A stretch of DNA of 5,111 nucleotides from a bacterium. GTDB lineage: Bacteria > JAMCPX01. Below the pieces are notes generated by a model, which was given only the letters and a program-made list of their open reading frames with translations, was not told the DNA's origin and searched no databases. Positions 1 through 5,111 of the stretch are shown one piece after another. The stretch is from positions 1-5,111 of the forward strand of contig JAJYYW010000134.1 in the NCBI GenBank assembly GCA_021800575.1. The letters run 5' to 3'. Positions within the stretch are counted from its first letter, which is position 1, and each line of letters starts with the position of its first letter. A program made the translations under genes and the position numbers.

Positions 1-1
1 A

Positions 2-370
2 TTGAAGCGCCTCGACGCGCGCCTGTTCAACATCGAGACCGTCGCACACCCGGAGATAACCATCCTGACATCGGACGTCAACGGGACGGTGAGACATTCA
101 CCGGACATGGTCAGGATCGTTGCCGCTGCAGCACAACGTGCAGGTGTGCCCCACAAGGTGAAGCCATTTCCGTTCGGAGGCGGCGGGACTGATGCCGCGC
201 CGTTCAGCAAGGCAGGTCTGAAAGCACTGACCGTGCTTCCCTTCAAGGTACCGCAGCAGATGGTGAGCTTCTACCACCAGCGATCGGATTCCCCCGATAA
301 GCTGACCATGGAGCCGCTGATGAACGTCCTGAAGCTCGCGCTCGAGTGGGTACGCGCCGGAGGGGAATGA
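2..370 (+). CDS. Zinc peptidase, M28-like, C-terminal part (5'-truncated)
   Basis: The window opens inside this gene; 122 codons in one open frame run to TGA at 368-370, so the true start lies upstream and the TTG at 2-4 need not be a start codon. Seen in the sequence: a Gly-rich turn followed by TDAAPF at about residues 59-68, then the segment KAGLKAL, and later FYHQRSDSPDKL near residues 90-101, followed by a C-terminal helix. In M28-family metallopeptidases (aminopeptidases and carboxypeptidases with two co-catalytic zincs) a late YH...SD..DK motif supplies the last zinc-binding histidine, and the (S/T)D..xF plus Gly-x-x-(A/T) pattern precedes it. The other zinc ligands, any signal peptide and the substrate class are outside the window. 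An M42 or M20 peptidase is the main alternative. It faces the cytochrome gene tail-to-tail and shows no functional link to it. Confidence 0.7.
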   Translation: MKRLDARLFNIETVAHPEITILTSDVNGTVRHSPDMVRIVAAAAQRAGVPHKVKPFPFGGGGTDAAPFSKAGLKALTVLPFKVPQQMVSFYHQRSDSPDKLTMEPLMNVLKLALEWVRAGGE

Positions 371-372
371 AC

Positions 373-395
373 CCGGCCGGTGCCGGTTATTTGTT
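373..395 (+). terminator. Possible intrinsic terminator of the peptidase gene
   Basis: Three bases after the peptidase stop codon there is a perfect 5-bp GC stem, CCGGC (373-377) with loop CGGT and GCCGG (382-386). On the plus strand it is followed by a moderately T-rich run (TTATTTGTTCT). On the minus strand the stem directly follows the cytochrome stop codon but no T run follows, so it would work mainly for plus-strand transcripts. The stem is short and the T tract is interrupted, so this is tentative. Confidence 0.35.
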
Positions 396-1748
396 CTCCA
401 TTTTTTCCATCTGCTTCATGAGTTCGATCTTGTCGAGTTCAAGTTCATAGAAGCCGTGCCACAGCTCATAGTCAGGACCTTCCATGAAGGCTCCGAACCG
501 CGCCCGCCTGCCCTCGTGGTGCCAGTACTGGAAGAACTTGAACTGGATGGGGGTCGAGAACGGCTTGCCGGGCCACTTACCTTCTGATACGAGTTTTTGT
601 TTCATTTCGAACACGGGCTTGTAGTACCTGTCCTCGTAGACCACAAGCGTTGCGTCAGCCTGCTTGAAGTAATTGACGGTCCACGCAGTCGAGTGGCAGT
701 GGTAGCAGACTTCCTGCATAGTTGCCTGTTTTGCCTGCCAGTCCGGGTAGTGGTAGGTCAGCGGTGCCTGCAATGCCCACGACAGGTTGGCGCTCAGGTT
801 GTGTGTCGTCTTCATGTCGGGCAGCCCGGCGTCCATGTGGCAGGTGACGCAGACCGGGGCATCGCCTGTTTTTAGGATATTCCAGGTTCCCGGCGGGGCG
901 TTCCAGTCCCAGTGAGCTCCGCGTGTCGCGTAGATGTTGCCGTGCTTTGATTCCATGTAAATCTCGTACTGCGGGTGATCCGGCCCGATATGACAATTTG
1001 CACAGACCTCGGGCTTACGTGCTTCGGCTATCGAGAACCTGTGCCGCGTATGACAGGTCGTACAGCTCCCAAAGCTGCCGTCCGGGTTTATCCTGCCGAT
1101 GCCCTGGTTCGGCCAGGTGTCCGGTGTCGGTTGTCCATTCTTGCCGATCTTGACGACCGTACCGTGGCAGGCCTGGCAGCCCCGCGTCGTGATAACCGGG
1201 CCCAGCGTTGAGAACAGGGTATTTTCGCGGGTGAGCGCAAGCCCGGGTACGCCTGCTATGAACTCCCTTGCCACCGCGTGTCTGCTTTCTTCGAACTGCT
1301 TTGTTTCCTCAGGATGGCAGGCCGAGCAGTCTTTCGGGGATACGACGACATGGATTAAAAAGCCGTTGTGCTCGAATGCGCCCGGTGCTGAAGGAGCAGG
1401 GCTCTTATGACACTCGTAGCACCCGACATTGTCCTTCGCATGCATGCTCTGCTGCCAGTCGGATACAATACCCGGGGTGACAGCCGTATGACACTGGATG
1501 CAGGCCTCTGACTGCGTACTGAGCGTCTTGAATGTCCGCTGTTGTGCAAGGGGTCCTATGCTGACAGCCACCGGGTCAACCGTGATGTTCGGGACCGGCT
1601 GTTTTACGACGGGGGTTGGTGCAGGCTTTGAGACGTTCGATTTTTCGTGCCTCATCATGTCTTTGATCGCCTGGTTGATGATTTGGTCTGCGTGTGAGGG
1701 CGCAGCGGATACGAAGAAGATCATCGTTGCCAATAACATTTTTTTCAT
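387..1748 (-). CDS. Secreted octaheme cytochrome c, HAO family (probable nitrite/hydroxylamine reductase type)
   Basis: This 453-residue periplasmic multihaem cytochrome begins with a Sec signal peptide (residues 1-20, SHA before the likely cleavage site), then a Pro-rich linker to about residue 60. Eight CXXCH haem c sites lie at residues 83 (CIQCH), 110 (CYECH), 141 (CSACH), 191 (CQACH), 229 (CTTCH), 249 (CANCH), 300 (CVTCH) and 348 (CYHCH). HAO-family signatures follow the fifth and sixth haems: TRHRFSIAEARKPE, a GPDH segment (Asp257-His258) and SKHG at 267-270. By order, the fourth haem would be the catalytic one. The C-terminus (409-432, WHHEGRRAR...WHG) lacks an evident counterpart of the haem-cross-linking tyrosine of Nitrosomonas HAO, and there is no C-terminal membrane anchor. 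Known homologues with this layout reduce nitrite or hydroxylamine to ammonium. The reductive role is inferred, and no redox partner gene is visible. The start at 1748 is chosen over 1790 and 1769 because it carries the signal peptide and has AAGGAG 10 bases upstream. Confidence 0.9.
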   Translation of the reverse strand: MKKMLLATMIFFVSAAPSHADQIINQAIKDMMRHEKSNVSKPAPTPVVKQPVPNITVDPVAVSIGPLAQQRTFKTLSTQSEACIQCHTAVTPGIVSDWQQSMHAKDNVGCYECHKSPAPSAPGAFEHNGFLIHVVVSPKDCSACHPEETKQFEESRHAVAREFIAGVPGLALTRENTLFSTLGPVITTRGCQACHGTVVKIGKNGQPTPDTWPNQGIGRINPDGSFGSCTTCHTRHRFSIAEARKPEVCANCHIGPDHPQYEIYMESKHGNIYATRGAHWDWNAPPGTWNILKTGDAPVCVTCHMDAGLPDMKTTHNLSANLSWALQAPLTYHYPDWQAKQATMQEVCYHCHSTAWTVNYFKQADATLVVYEDRYYKPVFEMKQKLVSEGKWPGKPFSTPIQFKFFQYWHHEGRRARFGAFMEGPDYELWHGFYELELDKIELMKQMEKMENK

Positions 1749-1758
1749 GGTACCAATA

Positions 1759-1764
1759 CTCCTT
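1759..1764 (-). promoter_or_regulatory. Ribosome binding site of the octaheme cytochrome
   Basis: AAGGAG on the minus strand, 10 bases before the ATG at 1748. It settles the start: an in-frame ATG just upstream (minus strand, 1769-1767) overlaps the purine run itself, and the ATG at 1790 would put extra charged residues before the signal peptide. Confidence 0.7.
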
Positions 1765-1771
1765 TCCATAA

Positions 1772-1792
1772 TATTGTATAATGGATACAATA
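1772..1792. promoter_or_regulatory. 21-base inverted repeat, candidate operator between divergent genes
   Basis: A perfect inverted repeat: TATTGTAT (1772-1779), 5-base spacer AATGG, ATACAATA (1785-1792). It sits in the 118-base gap between the cytochrome and the receptor, immediately downstream of the best minus-strand -10 candidate and over its expected transcription start. That is a typical position for a repressor site. The half-site does not match the Fnr (TTGAT/ATCAA), Crp (TGTGA/TCACA) or Fur patterns that I know, so the regulator is not named. A hairpin at the 5' end of the cytochrome mRNA is an alternative reading, but AT-rich 8-bp arms would make a weak one. Confidence 0.55.
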
Positions 1793-1821
1793 CACATAGA
1801 GTGTTTGCATCGTGCTGTCAA
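1793..1821 (-). promoter_or_regulatory. Candidate sigma-70-type promoter of the cytochrome gene
   Basis: The minus strand carries a perfect TTGACA -35 box (plus-strand 1816-1821), a 17-base spacer and TATGTG (1793-1798) as -10, which matches consensus at only three of six positions. Transcription would start near 1786, giving a leader of about 38 bases that contains the AAGGAG site. The weak -10 fits a promoter that needs an activator, or the start may use another nearby hexamer. Confidence 0.45.
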
Positions 1822-1830
1822 TGGAATTAC

Positions 1831-1859
1831 TTGTCGAACCATAGTTTTTATTGCATACT
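1831..1859 (+). promoter_or_regulatory. Weak candidate promoter of the receptor-tonB pair
   Basis: TTGTCG (1831-1836), 17-base spacer, CATACT (1854-1859); each box matches four of six consensus bases. It would place the transcript start at or next to the receptor ATG at 1867, implying a leaderless or nearly leaderless message. The perfect TATAAT at 1777-1782 inside the inverted repeat is an alternative -10, but it has no recognisable -35 at normal spacing. Confidence 0.25.
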
Positions 1860-1866
1860 GCCCTGT

Positions 1867-4215
1867 ATGTTTTATAAAAAACCGTTGCTTATAGGAATTG
1901 TTGGAGCTGGCCTACTCGTGTCCGGTGCCGTTTCCGCCTTTGCCGGTTCAGTGACCGGCGTCATATCGGACGCCATGTCCAATACACCGCTTGCCGGGGC
2001 CCGGATAGAAGTCAGGGCAGGCACCTCTGTTATCAAGAAAACGGTTTCCGGGAGCACCGGCACCTATGCGGTGGATGACCTGCCGGCCGGGATGTATACC
2101 ATTGCCGCATCGCACGACGGTTATGAGCCTGTAGAAAAGCACATCACGCTGAAGCAGGACGAGCACCTGCAGCTCAATGCGCAGCTCATCTCCATCTCGG
2201 TTATCCAGGGCAAGGAGTTTCTCGTTACGTCGAGCAGGATACACCAAAGGCACATGAACAGGGTCGAACTCAGCAAGCCGTCGACCGAGTACGTGATCGG
2301 CGGGCAGGAGGCAAAGAGGATTGCGGCGGGACTGGAGAACCCGGTCCAGGCCATCGTAACCCTGCCGGGTGTGTCCGATGCGGGCGAGCTTTCATCGGAC
2401 ATGTATGTACTCGGCGGAGGCGCGGGCGATAATGTCTACTACCTCGACGGTATACCACTGTTCGATCCGACGCACCTCGGCGGTACGACGAGCGTGTACA
2501 ACCAGAACATGGTCGATGTGATGCACTTTTACCCGGGCGGCTATCCCTCGTCGTACGGCAATGCGCTGCGCGGTATCCTCGATGTCCGTTACCGGGACGG
2601 GAACATGGAAAAGTATACGGGCAAGATCGGATTGAGCCTCATCGACGGTTCGCTGCTGTTCGAAGGTCCCATCGTCAAGGACAAGGCCTCGTTCATCGTG
2701 ACTGCACGCAGGACCTACTATGACTGGCTCGTCAAGGCGCTCAACCTTGCGAGCAATACGGTTCTGCCGAGCTTTTATGACGTCCAGGCGAAAGTATCCT
2801 ATATTCCGGACGACAAACTGAAAATCTATGCCGATTACCTTCTCGCGGGTGACAATGTGTCGGGCTATCTGCAGCAATCGGACCAGTACAACCAGCCCGG
2901 GTACGGAAACGTGTACTACCTCCACCTGCAGAACATCCTCGGCATCGGGCTTGAGTACACGCCGGACAAGTATGTCAGGTACGAGCAGGTCGTCTACGGC
3001 GTTACGGACAAGAACAACGGTTCACTGATCGGATCGAGTTCGAACATCGTCACCACGCTCATCGAGCAGGCGGGGACGAGGGGAACGCTCGATATCTATC
3101 CGGCGTCATGGGACAACCTGTTTCTGGGATACGAGGTGGAATACGCGCCGATAGCGGCGTCCGCTTCGGTCATGAGCGCGCTCATCGTCGGTTCCGCTCA
3201 GAACCAGACGACGAATTACAGTTCGAGAGATCAGGGGCAGGCAAACCTTGCATTCCACGAGACGTTCAGGCTGTACAGCGGGTTTATCGGCAACAGGTTT
3301 ACGATAGCAAAGAAGTTTTTCCTGACGCCGTCCCTGCGCTACGATTACTTTCAGCTCAACGGCCAGGGAACCTACAGCCCGAGGATGGAGCTGGGCTACC
3401 AGATCGACAAACAGCAGACGATCAAGTTCGTGACCGGCCGGTACCACCAGATACCGCTCGCGCAGATAGCCATGACGACCAACCAGTCGCTGCTCCCGGA
3501 ACGGTCCACGCATTTTATACTCACGTACGAGATCAATACCGAAAACTACTTCGCCAGGGCCGATGCCTTTTACATTCTCGATAGCAACCTCGTCTACACG
3601 TACATCAATCCGGCGGACATAACCTTCCCCACCCCGTGCCAGCCCGTCGTAAGGATAAGCTCGGCCAATTCCGGACGGCGGATGACGTACGGGGGAGACA
3701 TCATGATCCAGCGTTATGTGACCGGCAAATGGGACGGCTGGATAAGCTATACCTACCTGTTTACCAAGCAGCAGGACCAGTCCGGCGGTCCCTGGTACTT
3801 CCCGCAGCAGGATCAACGGAACACCTTGAATATCGTCGCGGATTACCGGCCGTTCGTGAACTGGGAGCTGTCCTTCCGCTTGAGCATGCATTCGGGAAAT
3901 CCTTACACGCCGGTGACCGGCACCACGGTCATACCCAATCCCCTTGCGCCGTGTCCCAACCAGCCCAAAACGGTTATCCTTCCCCTCCAGGGGTATCCCG
4001 ACTCGGCCCGGTTTCCGTTTTACAACCGCCTCGATTTCAGGATCCAGAGGAGCTTCGTCTACAGCGCCTCGACGCTCAAGGTGTATCTCGACGTGATCAA
4101 TATCCTGGATTACCCGAACGTCGCCGGTTACTTCTATAATGCTGATTATACACAGCGCAAGACGATCAGTTCGATACCTATCATACCGTACGTCGGCGCA
4201 GAGTATGATTTCTGA
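1867..4215 (+). CDS. TonB-dependent outer-membrane receptor with CarboxypepD-regulatory-like N-terminal domain
   Basis: A 782-residue outer-membrane receptor, expected to import a scarce ligand (chelated metal, haem, cofactor or glycan) using energy passed on by TonB. Residues 1-26 form a signal peptide (AFA before Gly27). Residues 28-110 are a small beta-sandwich of the CarboxypepD_reg-like type (GxVxD...PLAGARIEV, YAVDDLPAGMYTI). Residues about 120-245 form the plug, with NPVQAIVTLPGV, VYYLDGIPLFDP and FYPGGYPSSYGNALRGILDV. From about 250 to the end, alternating aromatic and polar strands form the barrel, closing with the terminal phenylalanine (EYDF) read by the BAM machinery. No clear TonB box was identified. 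The frame stays open back to 1498, but that part is antisense to the cytochrome, and 1867 is the first ATG giving a signal peptide. No convincing Shine-Dalgarno sequence precedes it. The ligand cannot be told from sequence; extra N-terminal domains of this type are common in receptors of Bacteroidota, Acidobacteriota and some delta-type proteobacteria. Confidence 0.88.
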   Translation: MFYKKPLLIGIVGAGLLVSGAVSAFAGSVTGVISDAMSNTPLAGARIEVRAGTSVIKKTVSGSTGTYAVDDLPAGMYTIAASHDGYEPVEKHITLKQDEHLQLNAQLISISVIQGKEFLVTSSRIHQRHMNRVELSKPSTEYVIGGQEAKRIAAGLENPVQAIVTLPGVSDAGELSSDMYVLGGGAGDNVYYLDGIPLFDPTHLGGTTSVYNQNMVDVMHFYPGGYPSSYGNALRGILDVRYRDGNMEKYTGKIGLSLIDGSLLFEGPIVKDKASFIVTARRTYYDWLVKALNLASNTVLPSFYDVQAKVSYIPDDKLKIYADYLLAGDNVSGYLQQSDQYNQPGYGNVYYLHLQNILGIGLEYTPDKYVRYEQVVYGVTDKNNGSLIGSSSNIVTTLIEQAGTRGTLDIYPASWDNLFLGYEVEYAPIAASASVMSALIVGSAQNQTTNYSSRDQGQANLAFHETFRLYSGFIGNRFTIAKKFFLTPSLRYDYFQLNGQGTYSPRMELGYQIDKQQTIKFVTGRYHQIPLAQIAMTTNQSLLPERSTHFILTYEINTENYFARADAFYILDSNLVYTYINPADITFPTPCQPVVRISSANSGRRMTYGGDIMIQRYVTGKWDGWISYTYLFTKQQDQSGGPWYFPQQDQRNTLNIVADYRPFVNWELSFRLSMHSGNPYTPVTGTTVIPNPLAPCPNQPKTVILPLQGYPDSARFPFYNRLDFRIQRSFVYSASTLKVYLDVINILDYPNVAGYFYNADYTQRKTISSIPIIPYVGAEYDF

Positions 4216-4892
4216 TGATATCGCCAAGGCCCCAGGGCAGCATCGATAAAAATTTCGCGTATTTCCTTGCAGGCTCGCTGGGCGCGCACCTTCTCATCCT
4301 GTTAGGCGTGTTCTTCTTTCAGATCTTTGTGCCCCGGGTGACGACATCGACGATTACCATCAATCTGGGAGTGTCCGGCGGGAACGGTCTGCCCGCGCCA
4401 AAGGCACCACGGGCACCGGTCACGCCCCCGGTTGTGCGCCGCAAACCGGTCATGACGATACCCCAAAAGCGGACTGCTGAGAAGCATGCAGCCGAACAGT
4501 TCACCGGACAAACGACCGGTGCCGAAATAACCGGCACTGCCGGAACGACGGGTGTATCGGAGGGAGGCACCGGCGGTGAAGGCACGGGTGCCGGCGGAGG
4601 GCAGGGGGTCGTTTCGTCCAACCAGCTCGACAGCCAGCCCTCGCTCGTGGAGTTCAGCAATCCCGTGTATCCGGTCGAAGCGCGGAGGCAGGGGAAGGAG
4701 GGGGTTGTGGTCCTGAAAGCGCTCATTGCCCCTGATGGCAAGGTCCAGCAGGTGCATGTAGTAAAATCCATTCCCATCTTCGACCGATCCGCTGTCGATG
4801 CCGTTGAACACTGGCGTTTTACCGCGATCACGTCGCACGGAAAACCCGTTTACGTGTGGATGATTATTCCGATTCGGTTCCAGCTCCGGTAA
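4215..4892 (+). CDS. tonB: TonB family energy transducer
   Basis: A 225-residue inner-membrane-anchored periplasmic protein that relays proton-motive force from ExbB-ExbD to outer-membrane receptors. Residues 14-38 are one transmembrane helix containing S21-LGA-H25, the same Ser-x3-His spacing as the functionally essential Ser16/His20 of E. coli TonB. Residues 58-83 are rich in Pro and basic residues. Residues about 97-131 are a low-complexity Gly/Thr stretch instead of the usual Pro-Glu/Pro-Lys repeats. Residues 138-225 form a TonB C-terminal domain, with NPVYPVEARRQGKEG, IAPDGKV and a VEHWRF motif near the end. The ATG overlaps the receptor stop codon (TGATG at 4213-4217), so translation is probably coupled, and no strong ribosome binding site is seen. 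ExbB and ExbD are not in the window. The gene is probably dedicated to the upstream receptor, but it could serve others. Confidence 0.88.
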   Translation: MISPRPQGSIDKNFAYFLAGSLGAHLLILLGVFFFQIFVPRVTTSTITINLGVSGGNGLPAPKAPRAPVTPPVVRRKPVMTIPQKRTAEKHAAEQFTGQTTGAEITGTAGTTGVSEGGTGGEGTGAGGGQGVVSSNQLDSQPSLVEFSNPVYPVEARRQGKEGVVVLKALIAPDGKVQQVHVVKSIPIFDRSAVDAVEHWRFTAITSHGKPVYVWMIIPIRFQLR

Positions 4893-4916
4893 GCGTGTTC
4901 CCGCAGGCGGGACGGC

Positions 4917-4946
4917 TTGACAAAATCGTTCCGATATTTTTAGATA
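4917..4946 (+). promoter_or_regulatory. Candidate promoter of the gene starting at 5021
   Basis: A perfect TTGACA -35 box at 4917-4922 lies 25 bases after the tonB stop. The -10 region is poor: TTAGAT (17-base spacer) or TAGATA (18-base spacer), each three of six matches. A start near 4952 would put the inverted repeat 4951-4999 at the very 5' end of the transcript. If it is real, the last gene is transcribed independently of receptor-tonB. Confidence 0.4.
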
Positions 4947-4950
4947 CAGC

Positions 4951-4999
4951 TATCACGGAATTGCTTCGTACCGCGGTATACCGGGGTGCTGCCGTGATA
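4951..4999 (+). repeat. Inverted repeat forming a possible structured leader
   Basis: Perfect 8-base arms TATCACGG (4951-4958) and CCGTGATA (4992-4999) enclose 33 bases. The enclosed part holds two overlapping perfect 10-base palindromes, TACCGCGGTA (4969-4978) and CGGTATACCG (4974-4983), which are mutually exclusive as hairpins. It lies between a candidate promoter and the start of the next gene. It could be a 5' leader structure, an operator pair or a regulatory RNA element. I do not recognise a known riboswitch consensus in it. Confidence 0.4.
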
Positions 5000-5020
5000 T
5001 GAGGGCAGGACGATGATGCC

Positions 5021-5111
5021 ATGAAGCAGGGGATCGGAAAACATTTCATTAGCAGGTTGAGCGAGATAGTTCTCGCCACGGACCTTTTTGACCTGAAAGG
5101 GGCACGTCGTT
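5021..5111 (+). CDS. Unidentified gene, 5' end only (3'-truncated)
   Basis: An open frame from ATG 5021 runs 30 codons to the window edge (MKQGIGKHFISRLSEIVLA..., then DLFDLKGARR). The frame is closed upstream by TGA at 5000-5002 with no other start codon in between, so ATG 5021 is the natural start. GAGGGCAGGA at 5001-5010 offers a ribosome binding site, with AGGA 10 bases from the ATG. No signal peptide or membrane segment is visible in the fragment. I do not recognise the family, and 30 residues are too few to assign one. It is on the same strand as tonB but 128 bases downstream with its own promoter-like element, so it may be a separate transcription unit. It does not look like the start of ExbB or ExbD, which would show a hydrophobic N-terminal segment. 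Confidence 0.5.
   Translation, partial: MKQGIGKHFISRLSEIVLATDLFDLKGARR

Noticed and set aside
1498..1866. In-frame 123-codon extension upstream of the receptor ATG
   Set aside because: It lies mostly antisense to the cytochrome coding sequence and crosses the AT-rich promoter gap. It would bury the signal peptide inside the protein and has no domain character.
3106..4227. Minus-strand open frame of 373 codons opposite the receptor barrel
   Set aside because: The plus-strand frame is clearly a TonB-dependent receptor; the antisense translation is Arg/Val-rich without motifs. It is a GC-driven shadow.
4302..4838. Minus-strand open frames opposite tonB
   Set aside because: They are shadows of a convincingly assigned TonB gene, with no start signals or recognisable domains.
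4899..4912. Hairpin TCCCG-CAGG-CGGGA just after tonB, considered as a terminator
   Set aside because: No T run follows (CGGCTTGACAAAATCG), and the stem is only 5 bp. Not supported as an intrinsic terminator.
4951..5020. Known riboswitch (for example c-di-GMP or SAM types) in the last leader
   Set aside because: I could not find the conserved core sequences of these classes; only the inverted repeats are evident.
1..5111. CRISPR array, tRNA/rRNA genes, insertion sequences or attachment sites
   Set aside because: No direct-repeat array, no recognisable structural RNA sequence, no transposase-like frame and no flanking terminal repeats were seen.

Overview
The window is a GC-rich stretch of a Gram-negative, probably anaerobic or facultatively respiring bacterium. 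This is inferred from an exported octaheme c-type cytochrome, an outer-membrane TonB-dependent receptor and a TonB protein. The gene content would suit a Desulfobacterota- or Nitrospirota-like genome, but nothing in the sequence fixes the phylum.

Layout. The 3' end of a plus-strand zinc peptidase gene (M28-like) occupies 2-370. It runs tail-to-tail, with a 16-base gap, into a minus-strand gene (387-1748) for a secreted cytochrome. That cytochrome has eight CXXCH haem sites and clear hydroxylamine-oxidoreductase (HAO) family signatures. A 118-base AT-rich divergent promoter region (1749-1866) separates it from a plus-strand pair: an outer-membrane TonB-dependent receptor with a carboxypeptidase-regulatory-like N-terminal domain (1867-4215) and a TonB energy transducer (4215-4892). 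Their stop and start codons overlap as TGATG. A 128-base intergenic region (4893-5020) with a promoter-like element and a stem-forming leader follows, and then the first 30 codons of an unidentified gene that runs off the window.

How the parts may work together. The receptor and TonB are almost certainly co-translated and would form the outer-membrane and inner-membrane ends of one energised uptake system; ExbB and ExbD must be encoded elsewhere. The cytochrome is predicted to be periplasmic. Judged against the Nitrosomonas HAO sequence as I remember it, it has the eight haems, the TRH motif and the Asp-His pair, but not the tyrosine that cross-links the P460 haem. This favours a reductive role (nitrite or hydroxylamine to ammonium) over hydroxylamine oxidation. 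The divergent arrangement around a near-ideal 21-base inverted repeat (8-base arms, 5-base spacer, 1772-1792) suggests shared control of cytochrome and receptor. A functional link between the two, for example iron or haem supply, is inference only.
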